Shown: positions 11,764 through 20,500 of the stretch, piece after piece
Layout: every line of letters begins with the position of its first letter
Numbering within the stretch: position 1 is the first letter of the stretch
Source: Luteimonas sp. S4-F44
Lineage (GTDB): Bacteria; Pseudomonadota; Gammaproteobacteria; Xanthomonadales; Xanthomonadaceae
DNA length: 64,000 nt
Assembly: GCF_022637415.1 (NCBI RefSeq)
Contig: NZ_CP093340.1
Location: 1,674,001 to 1,738,000 of the forward strand
Direction of reading: 5' to 3'
Position numbers and translations under genes: made by a program
Notes under the pieces: model-generated
The model's database searches: none
The model's input: only the letters and a program-made list of their open reading frames with translations
Told to the model about the DNA's origin: nothing

Positions 11764-13098
11764 TTGAAGACCGTCCATACGCTTTCGCTGGCGATCGCGC
11801 TCGCTATCGCGCCTGCCTTGGTGCAGGCCCAGTCCACTGACCCGGCGCCGCTGACGATCGGCGGCGAGGTGCGCGGTGAGATCACCAGCCGTTCCAGCCT
11901 CAACCACCAGGACGGCTCGCGCAGCCAGCTCTACCGGGTGGACCTGCGCGAGGGCGAGGTCGCGACGTTCAAGGTCACCGGCGCGTTGCGTGCGCGGCTG
12001 GCGGCGTTCCTCGACAACGAACTGATCGGCTCGTCGACCGACCGGGGCGAGGCCGCGTCGCTGACGATCCGCGCCCGGCGCGCGGGCCGTTACACGATCG
12101 CCGTCAGCGGCACCGACGCCTCGTCGTATGGCCCCTACACGCTGATCTCCTCGCGCGTGGACACCTACAACGGCCAGGCGCTGCGTGTCGGTGCGACCAT
12201 CGGCGACTGGACCGACGGCGAGCGGGAACTGCCGTTGCAGATCGACCGCGACGGGATCTACACGATCGACATGATGTCCGACGACTTCGATTCGGTCCTG
12301 GCGCTGGATGGGCCGGGCGTCTCGGTCAGCAACGACGACGGCGGCGAGGGCAGCAATGCGCGTCTGACGCTGCGTCTGGCGCCGGGCCGCTATCGCCTGA
12401 CCGCCAAGCGCTACGGCAGCGACGGTGCCAGCGGCGCCTACCGCATCAGCGTCACCGCGTCGAGCTTCGACACCGGCGACCTGCGCGAAGGCGGCGACCT
12501 CGCGATCGGGTCGACGGTCACCGGGCTGTACGCCGGGCGCCCGCACAGCTACCGCTTCACGTTGCCCGAACGCCAGGTGGTCCGCCTGGACATGCGCAGC
12601 GACGAGATCGATCCGCTGATGCGGCTGTCGGGCCAGGGCGTGCAGAAGGAGGACGACGACGGCGGCGAGCGGCTCAATGCGCGCATTGGCATGCTGCTCG
12701 AAGCCGGCACCTACACGCTGCAGGCCGACAGCGCGACGCCGGGCGCAGGCCCCTACACGCTGTCGCTGACCGCAACCGCAGTGCCGGAAGGCGCAGGCGG
12801 CGGTGCCCTGACGATCGGCCGCCCGGTCGAGACCGCACTGCTGCCCGGCATGACCGACCGGTGGTCGTTTGAGGTCCGCAGCGCCGGCGATTACGCGATC
12901 GAAATGCGCTCCAGCCAGATCGACAGCTACCTGTCGCTGACCAAGGACGGCAACGAAGTCGCCAGTGACGACGACGGCGCCGGTGGGCTCGATGCGCGGA
13001 TCGTCCAGCGGCTCCAGCCTGGCCGTTACGTGGTCGAGGCCTCGGCGATCGATGGCGATGCCGGTGGCCCTTACCGCATCCTGCTCGAACGCCGTTGA
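11764..13098 (+). CDS. Secreted protein with about four pre-peptidase C-terminal (PPC)-like repeats
   Basis: The start is TTG 11764, preceded by AAGGGAGA, and opens a clear signal peptide (KTVHTLSLAIALAIAPALVQA, cleavage after QAQ). The mature part has four repeats of about 105 residues. Each ends in a pattern like DDGGxxxNARLxxxLxxGxYxLxA...GPYxLxL (for example near residues 195-235, 300-340 and 400-440). This is the beta-sandwich PPC fold usually appended to secreted peptidases, but no protease domain is present here. The total is 444 residues. It lies between recJ and prfB with about 145 and 93 bases of spacing. Its function is unknown. Confidence 0.8.
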   Translation: MKTVHTLSLAIALAIAPALVQAQSTDPAPLTIGGEVRGEITSRSSLNHQDGSRSQLYRVDLREGEVATFKVTGALRARLAAFLDNELIGSSTDRGEAASLTIRARRAGRYTIAVSGTDASSYGPYTLISSRVDTYNGQALRVGATIGDWTDGERELPLQIDRDGIYTIDMMSDDFDSVLALDGPGVSVSNDDGGEGSNARLTLRLAPGRYRLTAKRYGSDGASGAYRISVTASSFDTGDLREGGDLAIGSTVTGLYAGRPHSYRFTLPERQVVRLDMRSDEIDPLMRLSGQGVQKEDDDGGERLNARIGMLLEAGTYTLQADSATPGAGPYTLSLTATAVPEGAGGGALTIGRPVETALLPGMTDRWSFEVRSAGDYAIEMRSSQIDSYLSLTKDGNEVASDDDGAGGLDARIVQRLQPGRYVVEASAIDGDAGGPYRILLERR

Positions 13099-13191
13099 GG
13101 CGACCTCCCGGTCGGCGCTGTGCGCCGGCCGGGACTGCTGGGTGCGCGGCTTGCTAGAATCACCGGCTCTTTATGCGAGTCCCACCGCACC

Positions 13192-14320
13192 ATGATCGAA
13201 CTCAATCCTGTTCGCCAGCGCATCGCCGACCTTCGCGGTCGGCTGGATGCGCTGAGGGGGTATCTTTGACTACGACGCCCGTCGCGAGCGTCTAGAAGAA
13301 GTCGAGCGCGAGCTCGAGGACCCGAACATCTGGAACGACCCCGAACGCGCGCAAGCGCTGGGTCGCGAGCGCGCCACGCTCGACAAGACCGTCAATGGCA
13401 TCCGCACGCTGACCGAGGGCCTGGACGGGGCGGCCGAACTGCTGGAGCTGGCCGAATCGGAGAACGACGAGGACACCGCACAGGCGGTCGTCGCCGATGT
13501 CGAGGGCTACGCCACCCAGGTCGACAAGCTGGAGTTCCAGCGCATGTTCTCCGGCGAGATGGACTCGGCCGCCGCCTTCGTCGACATCCAGGCCGGCGCC
13601 GGCGGCACCGAAGCCCAGGACTGGGCCGAAATGCTGCTGCGCATGTATCTGCGCTGGGCCGAAAGCCGCGGCTGGAAGGCCGAGCTGATGGAGGTCTCGG
13701 GCGGTGAAGTGGCGGGCATCAAGTCGGCGACGTTCCGCGTCGAGGGCGACTTCGCCTACGGCTGGCTCAAGACCGAGATCGGTGTGCACCGGCTGGTGCG
13801 CAAATCGCCGTTCGATTCCGACAACCGCCGGCATACCTCGTTCACCTCGGTGTTCGTGTCTCCGGAGGTCGACGACAAGATCGACATCGAGATCAACCCG
13901 GCCGACTTGCGAACCGATGTCTACCGCTCGTCCGGTGCCGGCGGTCAGCACGTCAACAAGACCGAGTCGGCGGTGCGCATCACCCACGTGCCGACCAACA
14001 CCGTCGTCGCCTGCCAGACCGAACGCAGCCAGCATGCCAACCGCGACCGCGCGATGAAGATGCTCGCCGCCAAGCTCTATGAACTGGAACTGCAGAAGCG
14101 CAATGCCGAGAAGGACGCGCTGGAAGCGACCAAGTCCGACATCGGCTGGGGCAGTCAGATCCGCAACTACGTGCTCGACCAGAGCCGCATCAAAGATCTG
14201 CGCACGGGCGTGGAGCGCAGCGACACCCAGAAGGTGCTCGACGGCGACCTGGACGAGTTCGTCGAAGCCGCGCTCAAGTCCGGACTGGAGGCCGGCGCCA
14301 AGCGCCTGGATGCCAACTGA
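13192..14320 (+). CDS. prfB: Peptide chain release factor 2, with programmed +1 frameshift
   Basis: RF2 terminates translation at UGA and UAA. The gene begins at ATG 13192 and runs 25 codons to an in-frame TGA (13267-13269); reading continues in the +1 frame from base 13268, giving about 375 residues. The product has the stop-codon recognition SPF motif ([11 protein letters not shown]) and the catalytic GGQ ([14 protein letters not shown]). The internal TGA is a conserved autoregulatory site, not a mutation: low RF2 lets the ribosome slip. A start inside the +1 frame is not needed. It is followed by lysS, as in many bacteria. Confidence 0.96.
13255..13270 (+). promoter_or_regulatory. prfB programmed frameshift site
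   Basis: The sequence is AGG GGG TAT CTT TGA C. A Shine-Dalgarno-like AGGGGG (13255-13260) sits three bases upstream of the slippery CTT T, next to the in-frame TGA. This is the canonical RF2 autoregulation element. Confidence 0.95.
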
Positions 14321-14388
14321 GTGCGGCGCTGCGGATCGGTGCGATGACCGCCGATCCGTCAGCACGCCGCCGTGCGCCGCCGGGTGTG

Positions 14389-14410
14389 CGCCCAGCGCAG
14401 GCGCTGGGCG
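14389..14410 (+). terminator. Possible hairpin between prfB and lysS
   Basis: CGCCCAGCGC and its complement GCGCTGGGCG flank only two bases in the 229-bp prfB-lysS gap. No T-run follows, so it may be a weak or Rho-assisted stop or just a GC palindrome. Confidence 0.3.
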
Positions 14411-14549
14411 AGACGTGCGCGGCGGGCCCGGCCCATGCCCCGGCACCCAGCGCCTGCAGGCATGATCGAACCCAAGCGCACGTCGTCCCGTTCTGATCCG
14501 TTTTCTCCGCGTCGATCCGCGGCCAACACCTGATTTTTCCGAGACCCTC

Positions 14550-16070
14550 ATGAGCCAGCAGCCCGACAGTCCCCAGCCCGCCGACGACAACGCCTTGATC
14601 GCCGAGCGTCGCGGCAAACTGGCCGCGCTGCGCGAGCAAGGCGTGGCGTTCCCCAATGACTTCCGTCGCCGCGACGAGGCCGGGCCGCTGCAGAGCGCAT
14701 ACGCCGATGCCGAGCGCTGGACGGGCGAGGCGCTGGAGGCAGAAGGCCGGCGGGTCGCGGTGGCCGGCCGGCTGATGGCCAAGCGGGTCATGGGCAAGGC
14801 CGCGTTCGCGCAGATCCAGGACGTGAGCGGCCGGATCCAATTGTTCCTGCAATCGACGACGCTGGGCGAGCGCTACGACGCATTCAAGGGCTGGGACGTG
14901 GGCGACATCGTCGCGGCCGAAGGCACGCTGATGCGCACCAAGACCGGCGAGCTGTCGATCAAGGCTGAGCGCTTGCGCCTGCTGACCAAGTCGCTGCGGC
15001 CGTTGCCCGACAAGTGGCACGGGCTGTCGGACGTCGAGCAGCGCTACCGCCAGCGCTATGTCGATCTGATCGTCTCGCCCGACGCGCGCGCGGTGTTCGT
15101 CAAGCGCTCGCGCATCGTCGCGGCGATCCGCCAGTGGCTCGATGCGCGCGACTTCCTCGAAGTCGAGACGCCGATGATGCATTACCTGGCCGGTGGCGCG
15201 GCGGCCAAGCCGTTCACGACACATCACAATGCGCTGGACCTGGATCTCTATCTGCGGGTGGCGCCCGAGCTCTACCTCAAGCGCCTGGTCGTGGGCGGTT
15301 TCGAGCGCGTCTACGAGATCAACCGCAATTTCCGCAACGAGGGCGTGTCCACGCGACACAACCCCGAGTTCACGATGCTCGAGCTCTACGAGGCCTACGT
15401 TGCCTACGAAGAGGTCATGGACCTGACCGAAGCGTTGATCCGCGATGTGGCGGTGCAGGCCGTCGGCACCACCGCACTGGAATGGGACGGCCATGCGATC
15501 GACGTCGGCCCGGCTTTCCGGCGCTGGAAGCTCGAGGAGGCGGTGCGTGAACTCAATCCGCAGATCACCGTCGCCGACTGCCGCGACCGCGAGGCGCTGG
15601 CCGCGCATTGCGCGCGCCTGGGTGTGCACGTCAAGCCGGCCTACGGCTGGGGCAAGCTGCTGCTGGAGATCTTCGAAAAGACCGTCGAGACGGGGCTGAT
15701 CCAGCCGACCTTCATCACCCATTACCCGGTCGAGGTCTCGCCGCTGGCCCGCGAGTCGGACACCGAGGCCGGCATCACCGACCGCTTCGAGCTGTTCATC
15801 GGCGGCAAGGAGATCGCCAACGGCTTCTCCGAGCTGAACGATCCCGAAGACCAGGCCGCGCGTTTCCGCGCCCAAGTCGATGCCCGCGACGGCGGCGACG
15901 ACGAGGCGATGCACTACGATGCCGACTACATCCGTGCGCTCGAGGTCGGCCTGCCGCCGACCGGCGGCCTGGGCATCGGTATCGACCGTCTGGTCATGTT
16001 GCTGACCGGCTCGTCGTCCATCCGCGACGTGCTGCTGTTCCCGTACATGCGCCCGCAAAGCGAGGCCTGA
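14550..16070 (+). CDS. lysS: Lysyl-tRNA synthetase, class II
   Basis: It charges tRNA-Lys in the cytosol. The N-terminal OB-fold anticodon-binding domain covers about residues 60-150. The class II catalytic core shows motif 2 around [19 protein letters not shown] (about 258-276) and motif 3 in [15 protein letters not shown] (about 474-488). Length is 506 residues, standard. ATG 14550 gives the expected short polar leader before the OB domain. In Xanthomonas lysS also sits directly beside the rpf genes, matching the next gene here. Confidence 0.97.
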   Translation: MSQQPDSPQPADDNALIAERRGKLAALREQGVAFPNDFRRRDEAGPLQSAYADAERWTGEALEAEGRRVAVAGRLMAKRVMGKAAFAQIQDVSGRIQLFLQSTTLGERYDAFKGWDVGDIVAAEGTLMRTKTGELSIKAERLRLLTKSLRPLPDKWHGLSDVEQRYRQRYVDLIVSPDARAVFVKRSRIVAAIRQWLDARDFLEVETPMMHYLAGGAAAKPFTTHHNALDLDLYLRVAPELYLKRLVVGGFERVYEINRNFRNEGVSTRHNPEFTMLELYEAYVAYEEVMDLTEALIRDVAVQAVGTTALEWDGHAIDVGPAFRRWKLEEAVRELNPQITVADCRDREALAAHCARLGVHVKPAYGWGKLLLEIFEKTVETGLIQPTFITHYPVEVSPLARESDTEAGITDRFELFIGGKEIANGFSELNDPEDQAARFRAQVDARDGGDDEAMHYDADYIRALEVGLPPTGGLGIGIDRLVMLLTGSSSIRDVLLFPYMRPQSEA

Positions 16071-16165
16071 GGCGGGCGTCGATCCGGTCGCGCCGGCGTT
16101 TTGACGTATTGCTGGATACGATTTCCCCTGTTGCTGGCAGGTCGCGCTAAGATCGCCCAAGCGCG

Positions 16166-17257
16166 ATGCCACCGGTATCCGCGCATCGCCAGAAGGGGCC
16201 TGCGTTGAACATCGTGATCGTCGACGACCAGACGTCCGCGCGAACCATGTTGCGGCATATCCTCGAGGACATCAGCCCGGAGCTCGCTGTCTTCGACTTC
16301 GAGGATCCGGAGCAGGCGCTGGGCTGGTGCGACAGCCACAGCGCCGACCTGCTGTTGCTCGATTACCGGATGCCGGGCATGGACGGGCTGGAGTTCGCTC
16401 GCCGCTTCCGCAAGCTGCCGCCGCATCGGGATGTGCCGATGGTGCTGGTCACCGTGGTCGGCGACGAGCCGATCCGCCAGGCCGCGCTCGACGCCGGCGT
16501 CATCGATTTCCTGGTCAAGCCGGTGCGCCCACGCGAGCTGCGCGCCCGTTGTCGCAACCTGCTGCAGTTGCGCCAGCAGACCGAGTCGGTCAAGCAGCGC
16601 GCGTTGTCGCTCGAGCAGCGCCTGTTGCGCAGCATGCACGAGGTCGAGGAGCGCGAGCGCGAGACGCTGACCCGGCTGGCGCGCGCGATCGCCTATCGCG
16701 ATGCCAGCACCAGCGCCAACCTCGAGCGTGTGGCCGCGGTCGCCGGCATGGTCGCCGAGGCGATGGGGCTGTTCGAGGACGAGGTGCGGATGATCGAACT
16801 GGCCGCGCCGCTGCACGACATTGGCAAGATCGCGATCCCCGATGCGATTTTGATGAAGCCCGGCCCGCTGGACGAGGCCGAGTTGGAGGTGATGCGCCAG
16901 CATCCGCGCATCGGTTACGAGTTGCTGAGCGACAGTCACAACCGGTTCGTCCAGCTCAGCGCGACCATCGCGTTGCGCCATCAGGAGCGCTTCGACGGCA
17001 GCGGCTATCCGGACGGTTTGTCGGGCGAGCAGATCCCGCTCGAAGCGCGGATCGTCGCGGTGGCCGATGTGTTCGATGCGCTGGTCTCGCGTCGCCCGTA
17101 CAAGCGCGCCTGGTCGATGGACGAGGCGCTCGAGTACATCGGTCACAACAGTGGACGCGCGTTCGATCCGCGCTGCGTGGAGGCGCTGCTGTCGAATCGG
17201 GCGCGGCTGGAAGAGATCTGCGCACGCCTGGACCGGACCGCCACCCGGCTGCAATGA
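16166..17257 (+). CDS. rpfG: Two-component response regulator RpfG, HD-GYP c-di-GMP phosphodiesterase
   Basis: RpfG receives the DSF signal from RpfC and degrades cyclic di-GMP. The receiver domain starts at [17 protein letters not shown], with the phospho-acceptor Asp at about 66 ([12 protein letters not shown]). A coiled linker and the HD-GYP domain follow, with HDIGK at about 217-221, [13 protein letters not shown] (GYP about 280-282) and VADVFDAL. The sequence closely follows the Xanthomonas protein. The start is uncertain: ATG 16166 has no clear ribosome site, while TTG 16205 (LNIVIVDDQ) follows GAAGGGG by seven bases and may be the true start. It is followed 13 bases later by rpfC. Confidence 0.95.
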   Translation: MPPVSAHRQKGPALNIVIVDDQTSARTMLRHILEDISPELAVFDFEDPEQALGWCDSHSADLLLLDYRMPGMDGLEFARRFRKLPPHRDVPMVLVTVVGDEPIRQAALDAGVIDFLVKPVRPRELRARCRNLLQLRQQTESVKQRALSLEQRLLRSMHEVEERERETLTRLARAIAYRDASTSANLERVAAVAGMVAEAMGLFEDEVRMIELAAPLHDIGKIAIPDAILMKPGPLDEAELEVMRQHPRIGYELLSDSHNRFVQLSATIALRHQERFDGSGYPDGLSGEQIPLEARIVAVADVFDALVSRRPYKRAWSMDEALEYIGHNSGRAFDPRCVEALLSNRARLEEICARLDRTATRLQ

Positions 17258-17270
17258 CGTGAGGCGCGTC

Positions 17271-19391
17271 GTGCGCTGGGTCGGCAGCCGCCTGGCAGGG
17301 CGCCCCGACAGCGAGCACGGCCAGGCGGCCGTGCGCCTGGTCATGCTCTGCGTGATCTATGCCTACCTGCAGATCGTGGTGGGCCGCCATCCCGACGTTG
17401 AGCGCGAACTGCGGCTATCGGAGGCCTACCTGGCGGTGGAGGTCGCGGTCGCACTGGGCATCGCCGGCTGGCTGCTGTGGCGTCCCGGCGTTTCGCATCC
17501 GCGCCGGGTATTGGGCATGCTGGCCGACTACAGCCTCATGGGCGTGGGCCTGTACCTGCTCGGCGACCTGCTGGCCTGGCTGTACGTGGTGATCATGTGG
17601 GTCACGGTCGGCAACGGCCTGCGATTCGGGCCACGCTACCTGTACGCGGCGATCGGGTTTGCAGTGATCACGTTCGGGCTGGCGATCGCGTCCACCCCGT
17701 ACTGGCACCAGCACAATCTACCGTTGGCGCTGGGCCTGCTCGCCGGGCTGGTCGCGGTGCCGCTCTACCTGAGCTCGCTGCTGCGCGCGCTTACCGACGC
17801 CACTGCTGCCGCGCGGGCTGCCAGCGAGGCCAAAAGCCGGTTCCTGGCCAATATGAGCCACGAGTTCCGCACCCCGCTCAACGGCATCGTGGGCATGTCC
17901 GAGCTGCTGGTGACCACACCGCTGAGCGCGGAACAGCGCGAGAGCGCGCTGGTCATCCAGACCTCGGCCAAGGCGTTGCAGGCCCTGGTCGACGATGTGC
18001 TGGATCTGTTCAAGATCGAGGCCGGCAAGTTCCAGCGCAACGACAGCGCGTTCGCGCTCCAGGACCTAGTGCACGGGATCGAGGTCATGCTGGGACCGAG
18101 CGCGCAGGCCAAGGGCCTGGCGCTGGCCTCGTCGATTGCCGACGACGTGCCCGCTACGCTGTATGGCGACAGCAACCGCCTGCGGCAGATCCTAGTCAAC
18201 CTGTTGTCGAATGCGATCAAGTTCACCGAGCGCGGTGAGGTCTCGCTCGCGATCTCCACCGTCGATGCGGGTCCTGAGCGGGTGCGGGTGCGGTTCTCGG
18301 TTCGCGACACCGGCATTGGCATCGCACCCGATGCCCTGGTCCGCATCTTCGACGCCTTCGAGCAGGTCGATTCCGGGCTCGGGCGGCGCTATGGCGGCAC
18401 GGGCCTGGGGACCACGATCGCCAAGGGCCTGGCCGAACAGATGGAAGGCAGCATCCAGGCCGAAAGCCAGCCGGGGCAGGGGTCGCACTTCTGGGTGGAG
18501 TTGCCGTTCGGCCGCGTGGCCAGCGATGCGCCAGCGCGTCGGGCGGGGGAGGGCAACGTGATCGCGTTCGCCGATCCTTTCGTGCGCCATCGGGCCCGGG
18601 TCGCGCCGCTGCGGGTGTTGGTCGCCGACGACCAGTCGGCCAATCTGATGGTGCTGCGTCGCCTGCTCGAGCGTGCCGGGCATCGCCCGCTGCTCGTGGA
18701 CGATGGCGAAGCCGTGCTCGATGCGCTTGAGCGCGAGCACTTCGATGCGGTGATCACCGATCTGCACATGCCCGGCGCAGACGGCCTGGACGTCCTCCGG
18801 CAGACCCGCGTCATTGAGGCGGGCAGTGGCCGGCGCACGCCGTTCATCGTGCTGACCGCCGACGCCACCGCCGAGGCGCAGGAAAACTGTCGACGCGCGG
18901 GCGCGTTCGCTTACCTGACCAAGCCGGTGGTCATCGAGCGCTTGCTCGAAACGCTGGCCGAGATCGCGCCGGGCGTGGAGGCGGGGCGGCGTGCGTCCGA
19001 TCTGCGACCACGGATCGATCGGCTGTCGACGCCGGTCATCGACGAGATGCGGGAGATGGGATTCGACGAGGCGTTCATCCGGCGCTTCCTGTCGGAATGC
19101 GCGCGCGACGCGCGCAAGTGCCTGGTCGACCTCGCGGGTGCATCGGGCGCGGGACGATGGGACGAGGTCCGCGACCTGTGCCATGCGCTCAAGGGCACGG
19201 CCGCCAACCTCGGCGCCTCCGAGCTCCAGGCGCAGGCAGCCCGCGGCATGCGGATGCCGTCCGACCGCCTGGCCATCGAGTGGCGGCTGCTGCTGCAGGG
19301 GCTGGACCGGGCGCTAGACGAGGCGCTGGAGGCGCTGCGGATTCGCGGCGATCTGCCGCGCACCGGCCTGCCCGGGTCAGACGCCGTCTGA
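17271..19391 (+). CDS. rpfC: Hybrid sensor histidine kinase RpfC (DSF sensor)
   Basis: RpfC senses the diffusible signal factor at the inner membrane, phosphorylates RpfG and restrains RpfF. The 706-residue protein has about five N-terminal membrane segments (residues about 15-180). The histidine kinase follows with the phosphorylated His at 197 ([15 protein letters not shown]), an ATPase domain with [12 protein letters not shown], a receiver domain with Asp at about 497 (VITDLHMPG) and an HPt domain with His at about 638 ([12 protein letters not shown]). GTG 17271 is chosen because GAGG lies six bases upstream; GTG 17259 is an alternative. There is no rpfH between rpfG and rpfC. Confidence 0.95.
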   Translation: MRWVGSRLAGRPDSEHGQAAVRLVMLCVIYAYLQIVVGRHPDVERELRLSEAYLAVEVAVALGIAGWLLWRPGVSHPRRVLGMLADYSLMGVGLYLLGDLLAWLYVVIMWVTVGNGLRFGPRYLYAAIGFAVITFGLAIASTPYWHQHNLPLALGLLAGLVAVPLYLSSLLRALTDATAAARAASEAKSRFLANMSHEFRTPLNGIVGMSELLVTTPLSAEQRESALVIQTSAKALQALVDDVLDLFKIEAGKFQRNDSAFALQDLVHGIEVMLGPSAQAKGLALASSIADDVPATLYGDSNRLRQILVNLLSNAIKFTERGEVSLAISTVDAGPERVRVRFSVRDTGIGIAPDALVRIFDAFEQVDSGLGRRYGGTGLGTTIAKGLAEQMEGSIQAESQPGQGSHFWVELPFGRVASDAPARRAGEGNVIAFADPFVRHRARVAPLRVLVADDQSANLMVLRRLLERAGHRPLLVDDGEAVLDALEREHFDAVITDLHMPGADGLDVLRQTRVIEAGSGRRTPFIVLTADATAEAQENCRRAGAFAYLTKPVVIERLLETLAEIAPGVEAGRRASDLRPRIDRLSTPVIDEMREMGFDEAFIRRFLSECARDARKCLVDLAGASGAGRWDEVRDLCHALKGTAANLGASELQAQAARGMRMPSDRLAIEWRLLLQGLDRALDEALEALRIRGDLPRTGLPGSDAV

Positions 19392-19397
19392 CCCGGG
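19371..19397. terminator. Palindromic hairpin between convergent rpfC and rpfF
   Basis: CCCGGGTCAGA and TCTGACCCGGG form a perfect 11-bp stem with a five-base loop. It overlaps the rpfC stop codon and lies 13 bases from the rpfF stop. Its symmetry and position suit a bidirectional transcription stop, although T-runs are missing. Confidence 0.6.
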
Positions 19398-19409
19398 GGC
19401 GGTGTGCGC

Positions 19410-20327
19410 TCAGCCGCCGACGGCGGTGCGTTCGACCCCGGCCGCAGTGGGCTGCAGGCGCTGCTGCGCACGGACCAGGCGCTCCATCGTCCGCAGGTGC
19501 CGCGCCTCGAGTTGCAGGGCGGTGTCGACCCAGATGTCGGTGATGCGCACCAGCTCGGCGAGCGGAATCGGATGGGCGCCGTCGCGGACGCGGTGCAAGG
19601 CCAGCCGCGCGGTGGCGATCCGTCGATGCTTGCGGATCTGCTCGTGGACCGCAGGCACGCCTTCCCCGGGTTCGACCAGCACATCGACCAGGCCGAGCCG
19701 GTGCAGGTCCTCGCTGCTGTACATCGTGCCGCCCAGCATCATCTCCTCGGCGACCTGCGGGCTCACCCGCTGGGCCAGCAGCGAGTAGGCGCCCATGCCC
19801 GGGAACAGGCCGAACAACACCTCCGGAAAGCCCATCTGGACGCCACGCTCGGCGACGATGGTGCGGCAGGCCAGGGCGAGTTCCAGCCCGCCGCCCAGCG
19901 CATCGCCCTGGACCAGCGCGATCGTGTGGGCGTTGGGGTGCAACCGGGTCTGCAGCAGGTGGATGTTGTCCACGCACTGGCGGGCATAGCGGGTCAGGGC
20001 TTCCCGGTCGCGCTGTCGGATCAGATCGAGGAACAACTGCAGGTCGCCGCCGAGGTTGTACACCGGGGCATCGGAGGCCAGGACGATGTGCGACAGGTGC
20101 GCGGGCGCGACCCGGGCACGCTCGGAGATCCGCTCGATGCTCGCCTGTGCGAACAGCCGCAGTTCGCGCAACAGACCGAGGGAGAAACAGGGCCGGTAGT
20201 CAGGCTGGGCACTGGCCGGCTGGGCATGCATGAAGCACCAGTGCGCGTCGTTGGAGGCGTCGTGGTGCAGGCGGAGGAAAGAAGGCGCGGCAGCGCCTTC
20301 GCGACGAAAAGATTCGATGGCTTGCAT
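19410..20327 (-). CDS. rpfF: DSF synthase RpfF (crotonase/enoyl-CoA hydratase family)
   Basis: RpfF makes the diffusible signal factor (cis-2-unsaturated fatty acid) from acyl-ACP by dehydration and thioester cleavage. The 305-residue protein has the crotonase fold with the oxyanion loop SDAPVYNLGGDL (about 85-96). The two catalytic glutamates fall at about 149 (GGGLELALACR) and 169 (GFPEVLFGLFPG). Their 20-residue spacing equals that of the Glu141/Glu161 pair described for Xanthomonas RpfF. It converges on rpfC and lies downstream of rpfB on the same strand, the arrangement known for rpf loci. The C-terminus is slightly longer than in Xanthomonas. Confidence 0.95.
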   Translation of the reverse strand: MQAIESFRREGAAAPSFLRLHHDASNDAHWCFMHAQPASAQPDYRPCFSLGLLRELRLFAQASIERISERARVAPAHLSHIVLASDAPVYNLGGDLQLFLDLIRQRDREALTRYARQCVDNIHLLQTRLHPNAHTIALVQGDALGGGLELALACRTIVAERGVQMGFPEVLFGLFPGMGAYSLLAQRVSPQVAEEMMLGGTMYSSEDLHRLGLVDVLVEPGEGVPAVHEQIRKHRRIATARLALHRVRDGAHPIPLAELVRITDIWVDTALQLEARHLRTMERLVRAQQRLQPTAAGVERTAVGG

Positions 20328-20394
20328 TGAAAATCCCCTGAAACGGAGTCCACACCGCTCGGGCGCCGGCGCGGACCCGCGTGGATGCTGAATC

Positions 20395-20425
20395 GCCCGA
20401 TGCGCGCTCTATGCGCGCATCGGGC
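20395..20425. repeat. Long perfect inverted repeat in the rpfB-rpfF gap
   Basis: GCCCGATGCGCGC and GCGCGCATCGGGC pair over 13 bp around a five-base loop. It lies between rpfB and rpfF (both leftward), about 70 bases from the rpfF start. With no T-run it could be an attenuating or protective mRNA hairpin that partly uncouples rpfF from rpfB transcription. Confidence 0.5.
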
Positions 20426-20484
20426 TCTCAGGGCAATGGCTTCAATGGCTTGCCGACACTTTGGGACGGATATCCTGTCCAAAG

Positions 20485-20500
20485 TGTGATCGATGTCACG
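20485..20500. promoter_or_regulatory. Candidate Clp/CRP-type operator upstream of rpfF
   Basis: TGTGATCGATGTCACG matches TGTGA-N6-TCACA at nine of ten arm positions. It overlaps the rpfB stop codon and lies about 160 bases upstream of the rpfF start. Directly beside it is an interrupted palindrome, CACTTTGG-N3-GGATATCC-N3-CCAAAGTG (20457-20486). Clp is the Xanthomonas CRP homologue in the DSF pathway; use of this site is inferred. Confidence 0.45.

Noticed and set aside
13267..13269. In-frame stop near the start of prfB considered as a nonsense mutation
   Set aside because: The surrounding bases are the canonical RF2 programmed frameshift signal.
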